A DNA stretch of 64,000 bases. It comes from Novosphingobium sp. GTDB taxonomy: Bacteria > Pseudomonadota > Alphaproteobacteria > Sphingomonadales > Sphingomonadaceae. Position 1 is the stretch's first letter, and each line of letters starts with the position of its first letter. The position numbers were made by a program, and so were the translations under genes. The notes below the pieces were generated by a model that saw only the letters and a list, made by a program, of their open reading frames with translations, was not told the DNA's origin and did no database searches. This document shows, one piece after another, positions 34,624 through 41,514 of the stretch. The stretch spans positions 372,001 to 436,000 of the forward strand of contig NZ_JADZAT010000010.1 of assembly GCF_020852455.1 (NCBI RefSeq), in the 5' to 3' direction.

Positions 34624-34803
34624 ATGTCTTTGCTTGTTGCCCTCAGTCGTGACGAAAGCGGCGCCACCGCCATCGAATACGGTCTGATCGCCGCGCTGAT
34701 CGGCGCTGCATCGGTTGCCGCGCTGAGCGGCCTTGGCAATGAACTGGGCAACACGATGACCACTGCGGGCAATGCCATGGTGGCGCAGACTGCGTCGGCC
34801 TGA
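34624..34803 (+). CDS. Flp family type IVb pilin
   Basis: A 59-residue prepilin with a cytoplasmic leader (MSLLVALSRDESG), cleavage after Gly13, then ATAIEYGLIAALIGAASVAAL; the Glu at +5 and Tyr at +6 after the cut are diagnostic of Flp pilins. A small Gly/Asn/Thr-rich tail follows. It builds Tad-type pili used in surface attachment. No tad/cpa assembly genes are adjacent, so it is an orphan pilin gene. ATG 34624 was chosen because leader length and the processing site fit; in-frame upstream starts would add non-pilin residues. Confidence 0.9.
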   Translation: MSLLVALSRDESGATAIEYGLIAALIGAASVAALSGLGNELGNTMTTAGNAMVAQTASA

Positions 34804-34929
34804 GCCAATATCCGCAATCGCTGATTGACATTTATCAAACGATTCGCGCGGGCATTCCGCTAGGGCCTGTAAGGTCACGGCAATCGGCGCCGGTCGATCC
34901 GGCAGAGCATTTGATCGGATTTGGCCCGC

Positions 34930-34960
34930 ATTGAGAGTTGACAGACCTGTCGCTCTCAAT
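34930..34960 (+). promoter_or_regulatory. Imperfect inverted repeat before TonB receptor 2
   Basis: Outer arms ATTGAGAG (34930-34937) and CTCTCAAT (34953-34960) and inner arms GACAG (34940-34944) and CTGTC (34947-34951) form one stem with a small asymmetric internal loop, about 78 bp upstream of the receptor ATG. It may be an operator or a leader structure. No T-run follows, so it is not a terminator. Confidence 0.45.
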
Positions 34961-35037
34961 TAGTGCGCGCACATTAGGCGTGATCCCTTCTTCTCCCCGG
35001 GCAGGGTCGTCATCGTTTTGAAATTGGGAGTGTTTCC

Positions 35038-37800
35038 ATGAAGTTTTCAGTTGTGCTCGGCGCCGGTGTCTCGGCTGCCGCGTTGCTGCTTGTCCCCGTT
35101 GCTCCGGCCTTTGCCCAGGAAGCCGATCAGCCGGTGGCCGAAGAAGAGGCCCAGCCCGAAATCGTCGTGACCGCCCAGGGCCGCGCCCAGGCGCTGGCCG
35201 ACGTGCCGGTCGCGATCTCGGCGGTGAACGCGGAAACGCTGCGCAACAGCGGCGCGAACGACATTCGCCAGCTCAACCAGGTTGCGCCCTCGCTGATCGT
35301 GTCTTCGACCGGCTCTGAAGCGAACGGCTCGGCCCGGATCCGCGGGATCGGCACGGTGGGTGACAACCCCGGCCTTGAAAGCTCGGTCCCGGTGTTCATC
35401 GATGGCGTCTATCGTTCGCGTTCGGGCATCGGCCTGAACGAACTGGGCGAAATCGACCGCGTGGAAGTGCAGCGCGGCCCGCAGGGCACGCTGGGCGGTC
35501 GCAACAGCTCGGCCGGCCTGATCTCGATCTATTCGAAGAAGCCCGCCTTCCAGTTCGGCGCCAGCGGCGAAGCGACCTATGGCAACTTCGATTTCGTGCG
35601 CGTGGCCGGATCGGTCACCGGCCCGATCACCCAGAACATCGCCGCCCGGCTCGACGGTGTCTTCGTCAAGCGCGACGGGTTCCTGACCGACAACACCAAC
35701 AACGTCGATGTCAACAACCGCAACCGCTTCTTCCTGCGCGGGCAGGTGCTGTTCGAACCCTCGAACGATCTGTCGGTGCGGCTGATCGCCGATTACACCT
35801 GGCGCAAGGAACGCTGCTGCGGCGCGATCTATGTCGACAACACCGTCAATCCGTTCATCGGCAACCTCAACAACCTGTCCTCGCCGCTCAGCCCGCTGCA
35901 GACCACCGGCAACAACATCATCAACGTGCTGCGCGACCTGGGCCAGCCGCTGGCCGGCTTCACTCCGGGTTATGACCGCACAATCTATGTCTCGGCTGGC
36001 CGCAGCTATGAAGGCGTAACCAAGGATTACGGCTTCTCGGGCGAAATCAGCTACAATCTGGGCGGCGCCAAGCTGACCTCGATCACGGCCTACCGCGAAT
36101 ACCGCTCGGGCCAGGGTTCGGACACCGATTACAGCGCGGTCGATATCCTCTACCGCACGCCCAGCGACGATGCCTATCGCCAGTTCCACACCTTCACCCA
36201 GGAACTGCGCCTGCAGGGCGAAGCCTTCGACGGCAAGCTCGACTGGCTGGTTGGCGGGTTCTACGCCGATGAAAAGCTGACCGTGCGCGACAATCTGCGG
36301 TTCGGCAGCCAGTATGGCCGCTTTGCCAACTGCCGGATCATTTCGGGGGGCGGCCTGGCCGGGCTCTATTCGCCCACCAATCCGCTGTGCGTTGCCCCGG
36401 TTGTTGGCCCGGCCACCATTGCCGGTGCAACCGGAACCTCGGGTGCAGATATCGTTGCCGCTTTCACCGCGCTCGATGGCCTGAACAACCTGGGTTCGAC
36501 CACGGATGAATACCGTCAGCACGACCGGAACTGGGCGCTGTTCACCCACAACATCTTCCACATCACCGATCGCCTCGATCTGACGCTTGGCCTGCGCTAT
36601 ACCAACGACAAGAAGGACTTCGGCGCGACCTTCGGCAACAACAACACGGTCTGCACCACCGTGCAGGGCCTGGTGACCGACGATCTGACCACCACCACGG
36701 CCGGCACTCCCACGCAAATCGGCACCGCGCGTGCTCTGGCGGGGGCGCTGATCGGCCTGGCTTGCCAGGGCAATTCGACCGCAGAGCTGAACGGTGTTTC
36801 GATCGCCGACAAGCGCGCCGAGGACGAGTTCACCGGCACCGCGATCCTGTCGTACAAGCTGACCGACGATCTGATGACCTACGTGAGCTTCTCACGCGGG
36901 TACAAGGCTGGCGGGTTCAACCTTGATCGTTCGGCGCTCAAGGCTCCGACGCCCACCTTCGCCAGCCAGGGCGGAGCCCAGGCGCTGGTCGGCAATCTTC
37001 AGTTCGCTCCCGAACTGGTCAAGAGCTATGAACTGGGTGCGAAGTATTCGACCGGCCCGTTCAGCGCCAGCCTGACGCTGTTCCGTTCTGACTTCGAGAA
37101 CTTCCAGCTCAACACCTTCAACGGTTCGGTGTTCCTGGTCCAGAACATCAACGGCTGCGAAGCCAGCCTTGGCGGGGCGGATCGTGATACCAGCGCTGCG
37201 ACCGGCGCCTGCGCCTCCAGCAATGTCGGCTGGGGTGTGCGCACGGAAGGCTTCGAACTGGAAACCGCGCTGGTTCCGGCGCGCAACTTCCGCGTTACCG
37301 CCGGCCTGACCCATGCCAAGACCAAGTACCGGTCGGATCTCGTCGCCAATGCGGCGGGCGCTCCGCTTGATCCGGCGCTGCGCTGGCTGCCGGGCAAGAA
37401 CATGTCGAACGCCCCCGAACTGGTGGTGACCGGCAGCATGGCCTGGACCCCCGAACTCGGCAGCACCGGCCTGTCGGCGTTGTTCTATGTCGATACCCGC
37501 ATGACCAGCGACTACAACACCGGTTCGGACCTGTTCCCGCAGAAGGGCCAGGACGGCTTCGCGCTGGTCAACGCCCGCGTCGGCCTGCGCGGCCCGGACC
37601 AGAAGTGGTCGGTTGAACTGTGGGTGCAGAACCTGTTTGATCAGGACTATGCCCAGGTTGCGTTCAACTCGCCGTTCCAGGCGGGGACCAGCTCGGCACC
37701 GTTCAACGAAGCCAACAGCTTCCCCGACGGCCGTCAGCTGTTCTCGCAGTTCCTGGCCGAACCGCGGACCTTCGGCGTGACCCTGCGCGGCAAGTTCTGA
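35038..37800 (+). CDS. TonB-dependent receptor 2
   Basis: A 920-residue outer-membrane receptor: signal peptide (LLLVPVAPAFA), TonB-box IVVTAQGRAQ, plug (DVPVAISAVNAETLR, ARIRGIGTVGDNPGLESSVPVFIDGVYRSR, VEVQRGPQGTLGGRNSSAGLISI) and a long barrel ending in FGVTLRGKF. The plug has an internal loop with CC pair RCC (Cys in ERCCGAIYV) and other cysteines (CRIIS, VCTTV, CQG, CEASL), so disulfides are likely in the extracellular loops. Ligand unknown. A clear terminator follows. Confidence 0.92.
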   Translation: MKFSVVLGAGVSAAALLLVPVAPAFAQEADQPVAEEEAQPEIVVTAQGRAQALADVPVAISAVNAETLRNSGANDIRQLNQVAPSLIVSSTGSEANGSARIRGIGTVGDNPGLESSVPVFIDGVYRSRSGIGLNELGEIDRVEVQRGPQGTLGGRNSSAGLISIYSKKPAFQFGASGEATYGNFDFVRVAGSVTGPITQNIAARLDGVFVKRDGFLTDNTNNVDVNNRNRFFLRGQVLFEPSNDLSVRLIADYTWRKERCCGAIYVDNTVNPFIGNLNNLSSPLSPLQTTGNNIINVLRDLGQPLAGFTPGYDRTIYVSAGRSYEGVTKDYGFSGEISYNLGGAKLTSITAYREYRSGQGSDTDYSAVDILYRTPSDDAYRQFHTFTQELRLQGEAFDGKLDWLVGGFYADEKLTVRDNLRFGSQYGRFANCRIISGGGLAGLYSPTNPLCVAPVVGPATIAGATGTSGADIVAAFTALDGLNNLGSTTDEYRQHDRNWALFTHNIFHITDRLDLTLGLRYTNDKKDFGATFGNNNTVCTTVQGLVTDDLTTTTAGTPTQIGTARALAGALIGLACQGNSTAELNGVSIADKRAEDEFTGTAILSYKLTDDLMTYVSFSRGYKAGGFNLDRSALKAPTPTFASQGGAQALVGNLQFAPELVKSYELGAKYSTGPFSASLTLFRSDFENFQLNTFNGSVFLVQNINGCEASLGGADRDTSAATGACASSNVGWGVRTEGFELETALVPARNFRVTAGLTHAKTKYRSDLVANAAGAPLDPALRWLPGKNMSNAPELVVTGSMAWTPELGSTGLSALFYVDTRMTSDYNTGSDLFPQKGQDGFALVNARVGLRGPDQKWSVELWVQNLFDQDYAQVAFNSPFQAGTSSAPFNEANSFPDGRQLFSQFLAEPRTFGVTLRGKF

Positions 37801-37824
37801 TCGCAGGCCGATTGCAAAAGACAG

Positions 37825-37862
37825 GCCGGGGCAACGCACCAGCGTTGCCCCGGCTTTGTTTT
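37825..37862 (+). terminator. Terminator after TonB receptor 2
   Basis: Arms GCCGGGGCAACGC (37825-37837) and GCGTTGCCCCGGC (37842-37854) are perfect, with a four-base loop and TTTGTTTT. A strong Rho-independent terminator. Confidence 0.92.
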
Positions 37863-37976
37863 GCCGGTCATGCCCGGGCTTGATCGGCGCATAAGAAATT
37901 CTGAAGCGTGCTCGCTGGCGTTGCCTGCGGACGGGGCTGCGGTTAATCCGCGCACTCCTGTATGGTGGAGTATCCG

Positions 37977-38387
37977 ATGGACCGCGCTGACGCCCTTGCC
38001 TTGCTGACCCGTTACTATGCCGCGTTCAACGCCGGTGACTGGGAAGGCATGCTCGATTGCCTGGCTGACGATGTCGCCCACGATATCAACCAGGGCGGCA
38101 CCCAGCGCGGCAAGGACGCGTTCCGCGCGTTTCTGGCGCATATGGAGCGGTGCTACCGCGAACGGCTCGACGGGATCGTGCTGATGGCCAGCGAGGAAGG
38201 ATCGCGCGGCGCGGCGGAATTCACCGTCCATGGGGAATACCTTGCCACTGATGAGGGGCTGCCCGAAGCGAACGGACAGACCTATACCCTGCCGGCTGGC
38301 GCATTCTTTGCGATGTCGAACGGGCGGATTGACCGGGTGACAGTCTATTACAACCTCAATGACTGGTGCGCGCAGGTGGGCGCTTGA
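37977..38387 (+). CDS. SnoaL-like / ketosteroid isomerase-related protein
   Basis: A 136-residue NTF2-fold protein. Signature RADALALLTRYYAAFNAGDWEGMLDCLADDVAHDINQGGTQRGKDAFRAFLAHM, then ERLDGIVLMASEEG and DRVTVYYNLNDW. No steroid isomerase catalytic Asp pair can be assigned, so an enzyme activity is not claimed. Start ATG 37977 has GGTGGAG 6-9 bp upstream; the earlier ATG at 37962 has none. First gene of a three-gene unit with a GNAT and a nitrilase, coupled by 4-bp overlaps. Confidence 0.85.
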   Translation: MDRADALALLTRYYAAFNAGDWEGMLDCLADDVAHDINQGGTQRGKDAFRAFLAHMERCYRERLDGIVLMASEEGSRGAAEFTVHGEYLATDEGLPEANGQTYTLPAGAFFAMSNGRIDRVTVYYNLNDWCAQVGA

Positions 38388-38971
38388 GCGTTACGGTCCG
38401 CCCGCTGACCGGTGGGGAGATCGCCGCGGCGATCGACGATCTGGCGGCGCTGCGGATCGCGGTCTTTGCGGCCTTTCCCTACCTCTACGATGGCGACATC
38501 GGTTACGAGGCTGACTACCTGAAGCACTTTGCCGCGGCGCCCGATGCGGTGCTGGTGGCGGCTTTCGCTGGCGCGCGGATCGTCGGGGCGGCCACGGCCA
38601 GCCCGATGTGGGCGCAAAAGGCCGAATTTCGCGCGCCGTTCGAGCAGCGCGGGATCGCGACGGACCGTCTGTTCTACTTCGGCGAAAGCGTGCTGCTGCC
38701 CGAATATCGCGGGCAGGGGATTGGCCATGCCTTTTTTGACCAGCGCGAAGAGCAGGCCCGGCGCAGCGGGGCGACGGCGGCGACCTTTGCCGCGGTAATC
38801 CGGCCCCACGACCATCCGGCCCGGCCGGCGGACTATACCCCGCTGGATGCATTCTGGCGCGGGCGCGGCTATGCTCCGGTTGACGGGTTCGTGACCGAAC
38901 TGGCCTGGAAGGAACACGGCGAGGCGGACGAGAGCCCCAAGCCGATGCAGTACTGGCTGCGCCAGCTGTGA
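38384..38971 (+). CDS. GNAT-family N-acetyltransferase
   Basis: A 195-residue acetyltransferase-like protein. GNAT motif A is ESVLLPEYRGQGIGHAFFDQREEQA (about residues 105-129), with the acetyl-CoA-binding R/Q-x-x-G-x-G/A pattern. There is a C-terminal Y-x-P-x-D with FWRGRGYAPVDGFVTELAWKE. The start is TTG 38384, overlapping the previous stop as TTGA. The middle has a Trp-rich WAQKAEF region unique to this subtype. Acts with the nitrilase gene that begins 4 bp before its stop. Substrate unknown. Confidence 0.88.
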   Translation: MSVTVRPLTGGEIAAAIDDLAALRIAVFAAFPYLYDGDIGYEADYLKHFAAAPDAVLVAAFAGARIVGAATASPMWAQKAEFRAPFEQRGIATDRLFYFGESVLLPEYRGQGIGHAFFDQREEQARRSGATAATFAAVIRPHDHPARPADYTPLDAFWRGRGYAPVDGFVTELAWKEHGEADESPKPMQYWLRQL

Positions 38972-39861
38972 CCCGCTTTACCCTTGCCGCGGCGCAGTAT
39001 CCGATTGACCGGCTGGACGGCTGGCAGGCCTATGCCGACAAGCTGACCGCCTGGGTTGAAGCGGCGGCGCGGGGCGGGGCGCGGCTGGCGCTGTTTCCCG
39101 AATATGGCGCGATGGAGCTCGCCGCGCTCGATTCCGGCAGGATGGGCGATCTTGAAGGCTCGCTGGTCACCGTTGCGGCACGCTTGAGTGACCTTTGTGT
39201 GCTGTTTGAAGGACTGTCGAAGCAGCACGAGATGTACCTCCTGGCACCCTCAATTCCTGTTTTGACATCAGCTGGTTACGTGAACCGCGCGCACCTGTTT
39301 GCACCCTCGGGCAAGGTCGGAATCCAGGATAAGCTGGTGATGACCCGCTTTGAGCGCGAAGAGTGGTTCGTCAGCGCCTCCGGGCCGCTGCGACTGTTTG
39401 AGACATCGCTCGGGAAGATCGGCGTAAACATCTGCTATGACAGCGAATTTCCGCTGCTGGCACGCGCCCAGGTTGAAGCCGGGATGGAACTGCTGCTGGT
39501 CCCCAGCTGCACCGACAGTCTCCACGGCTACTGGCGGGTCCGGCTTGGCACCCAGGCCCGCGCGCTGGAGGGGCAATGCTATGCCGTCCAGTCGCCAACC
39601 GTCGGAAATGCCGAATGGAATCCGGCAGTTGACGTCAATTGCGGAGCCGCCGGAGTCTTCGCTCCGCCCGATCGCGGCATGCCCGCCAGCGGTGTCGTGG
39701 CACTGGGTGAAATGGATAAGGCGCAATGGCTCTTTGCCGAAGTCGACCTGGCAAAAGTGGCGGAATTGCGTGCTTCAGGCGGTGTGCTCAACGCCCGGCA
39801 CTGGGCCGAACAGCCCGGCGCCCAGCCGCTCCCGCCGGTCGAACTGGTGGACTTGCGCTAA
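38968..39861 (+). CDS. Carbon-nitrogen hydrolase (nitrilase superfamily)
   Basis: A 297-residue enzyme with the nitrilase triad: Glu45 in LFPEYGAME, Lys122 in IQDKLVMTRFE and Cys156 in GVNICYDSEFPLLA. The fourth conserved Glu position corresponds to the ERE of the FEREEW loop. Reactions in this superfamily hydrolyse amides or nitriles, and Nit-type proteins repair deaminated metabolites. The start is GTG 38968, overlapping the GNAT stop by 4 bp. With the KSI-like and GNAT genes it forms a compact operon that is found together in other proteobacteria, so the three products are probably one pathway, but the substrate is unknown. Confidence 0.92.
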   Translation: MTRFTLAAAQYPIDRLDGWQAYADKLTAWVEAAARGGARLALFPEYGAMELAALDSGRMGDLEGSLVTVAARLSDLCVLFEGLSKQHEMYLLAPSIPVLTSAGYVNRAHLFAPSGKVGIQDKLVMTRFEREEWFVSASGPLRLFETSLGKIGVNICYDSEFPLLARAQVEAGMELLLVPSCTDSLHGYWRVRLGTQARALEGQCYAVQSPTVGNAEWNPAVDVNCGAAGVFAPPDRGMPASGVVALGEMDKAQWLFAEVDLAKVAELRASGGVLNARHWAEQPGAQPLPPVELVDLR

Positions 39862-39882
39862 CCACTTGGGCAGACAGGGCGA

Positions 39883-41349
39883 ATGCTGAGATACCTCGCC
39901 CCGCTCGCCCTGCTGTTCGCCAGCCCGGCCCTGGCCGAACCCGCTCCTCCCAACCAGCAGACCTTGGTCGAGGCGGAGCTGGCAAAGGCGCCAAAAGGCA
40001 CGCGTTTCGGGCTTCTGGTGGTCGATGATTCCGGCAAGGTGGTGGTTGCGATCAATCCCGACCAGCGCTTCATCCCGGCTTCGAATACCAAGCTGTTCAC
40101 CACCGCCGCGGCCTATGCCCTGCTGCCCGGGGTGGACCAGCCGGATGCTGAAGGTGCTACGCAAGTCTCGCTTGTGCCGGGCAAAAAGAAGGGCGTTTTC
40201 AACGTCGTATTGACCGGCCGCGGTGACACGCGGATGTCCTCCGCTGCCAATTGCCAGCAGGATTGCCTTGCCACCCTGGCCGATGCCGTAGCCGCCCGAA
40301 CCAAGGTGGCGGGCGACGTGATCGGCGATGACACCCGGTTCCCCGACCAGCGCTGGAGCCCGGGAATGAGCTGGAACAATTTCGGCTCGAACGATGCCAC
40401 CGCTACGTCCGCGCTCTCACTCGACAGCAACGAGCTGATGGTCAAGGCCTTGCCCGGCACGTTGGGCAAGCCGCCGCTACTGGTGGTTCCACCCTATGTC
40501 ACGGTGCGCAACGAAGCGGTGACCGTAGCGCCGGGAGGCAAGGCCAACCTGGTGCTCGAACACACTGTCAATTCACGCGATTTCCGCCTCTACGGTGAAC
40601 TTCCGGCGGACGCGGGCGAGTGGCGTGAGCGGATCGGGATCGATGATCCGGCGCATTTCACCGCCTGGACCTTTGCGGCGATGCTCAAAGCGCGGGGGGT
40701 GAAAATCGCCGGCAAGATCCAAACCAGCCATCGTCCCGTTGGTCTGGTTGACGATCCCGACTGGCGCGCCCGGAATGCCGTGGCGATCGACACGGCACGC
40801 GGCGGCCCCGTGCTGGCCGGCCTGGTCCCGCCACCGCTGGCCGAAGACATAGTGATCATCAACAAGGTCAGCCAGAACAATCACGCCGAAACCATGCTGC
40901 GCCGCATCGGAAGGGTCGAGGGCACCGGCTCGCTCGAAGACGGCCTCGCCGCTACTCGCGCACTCTATGAAAGAGCCGGGATTCCGCGCGAAGGCTACGA
41001 TTTTTCCGACGGCTCGGGCATGTCCACTTACAACCGGGTCAGCCCCCGGGCCGGCGTTGCCCTGCTGCGCTGGGTCGATGGCCAGCCGTGGGGCAAGGCC
41101 TGGCATGCTTCGTTGCCGATTGCAGGGGTGGACGGTACGCTGAAGCGGCGGTTCCTGGGCACACCGCTGGCGGGCAACCTGGCCGCCAAGACCGGCACGC
41201 TTAACGCGACCAACGCCCTGTCAGGCACGTTTCGCGCAGCCAGCGGCAAGCGACTGACCTTTTCGTTCTTTGCCAACGACGTGCCCAATGGCGAGTCGGC
41301 AATACCTGCGATGGAGGCCGCGCTGCTGGCGATCTACGCCGCCAACTGA
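39883..41349 (+). CDS. dacB: D-alanyl-D-alanine carboxypeptidase/endopeptidase (PBP4)
   Basis: A 488-residue S13 penicillin-binding protein of the periplasm. Signal peptide (APLALLFASPALA). Active-site SxxK is Ser67-Asn-Thr-Lys70, the SxN is Ser330-Gln-Asn and the KTG is at residues 436-438 (AAKTGTLNA). The insertion between the motifs (about residues 90-300) matches the large PBP4 domain II/III. It trims peptidoglycan cross-links and is not essential. The coding start is 22 bp after the nitrilase stop, so it may share its transcript. Its DNA has more G/C third positions than the next receptor. Confidence 0.94.
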   Translation: MLRYLAPLALLFASPALAEPAPPNQQTLVEAELAKAPKGTRFGLLVVDDSGKVVVAINPDQRFIPASNTKLFTTAAAYALLPGVDQPDAEGATQVSLVPGKKKGVFNVVLTGRGDTRMSSAANCQQDCLATLADAVAARTKVAGDVIGDDTRFPDQRWSPGMSWNNFGSNDATATSALSLDSNELMVKALPGTLGKPPLLVVPPYVTVRNEAVTVAPGGKANLVLEHTVNSRDFRLYGELPADAGEWRERIGIDDPAHFTAWTFAAMLKARGVKIAGKIQTSHRPVGLVDDPDWRARNAVAIDTARGGPVLAGLVPPPLAEDIVIINKVSQNNHAETMLRRIGRVEGTGSLEDGLAATRALYERAGIPREGYDFSDGSGMSTYNRVSPRAGVALLRWVDGQPWGKAWHASLPIAGVDGTLKRRFLGTPLAGNLAAKTGTLNATNALSGTFRAASGKRLTFSFFANDVPNGESAIPAMEAALLAIYAAN

Positions 41350-41367
41350 AAGCGCTTCCAGGGCGAT

Positions 41368-41387
41368 TTGTTGCAACGCTGCAACAA
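41368..41387 (+). promoter_or_regulatory. LacI-type operator-like palindrome before TonB receptor 3
   Basis: TTGTTGCA (41368-41375) and TGCAACAA (41380-41387) are exact inverted arms around A-CG-C, giving an even palindrome with a central CG, the shape of LacI-family operators. It is 128 bp upstream of the receptor ATG and follows the dacB stop. No LacI gene is present. TonB receptors in sphingomonads often take up sugars under LacI control. Confidence 0.45.
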
Positions 41388-41514
41388 TTCACCCTGCTGC
41401 CGGCAATTCTGGTCTCAAAACGGGATTTTTTGCGCGCCGCGCTCTGGCCAAGCTCGTCTCGCTTGATAGTCTCGTCAGGTTGAATCGAATTTCGTGTTCA
41501 GAATGGGGGCTTTC

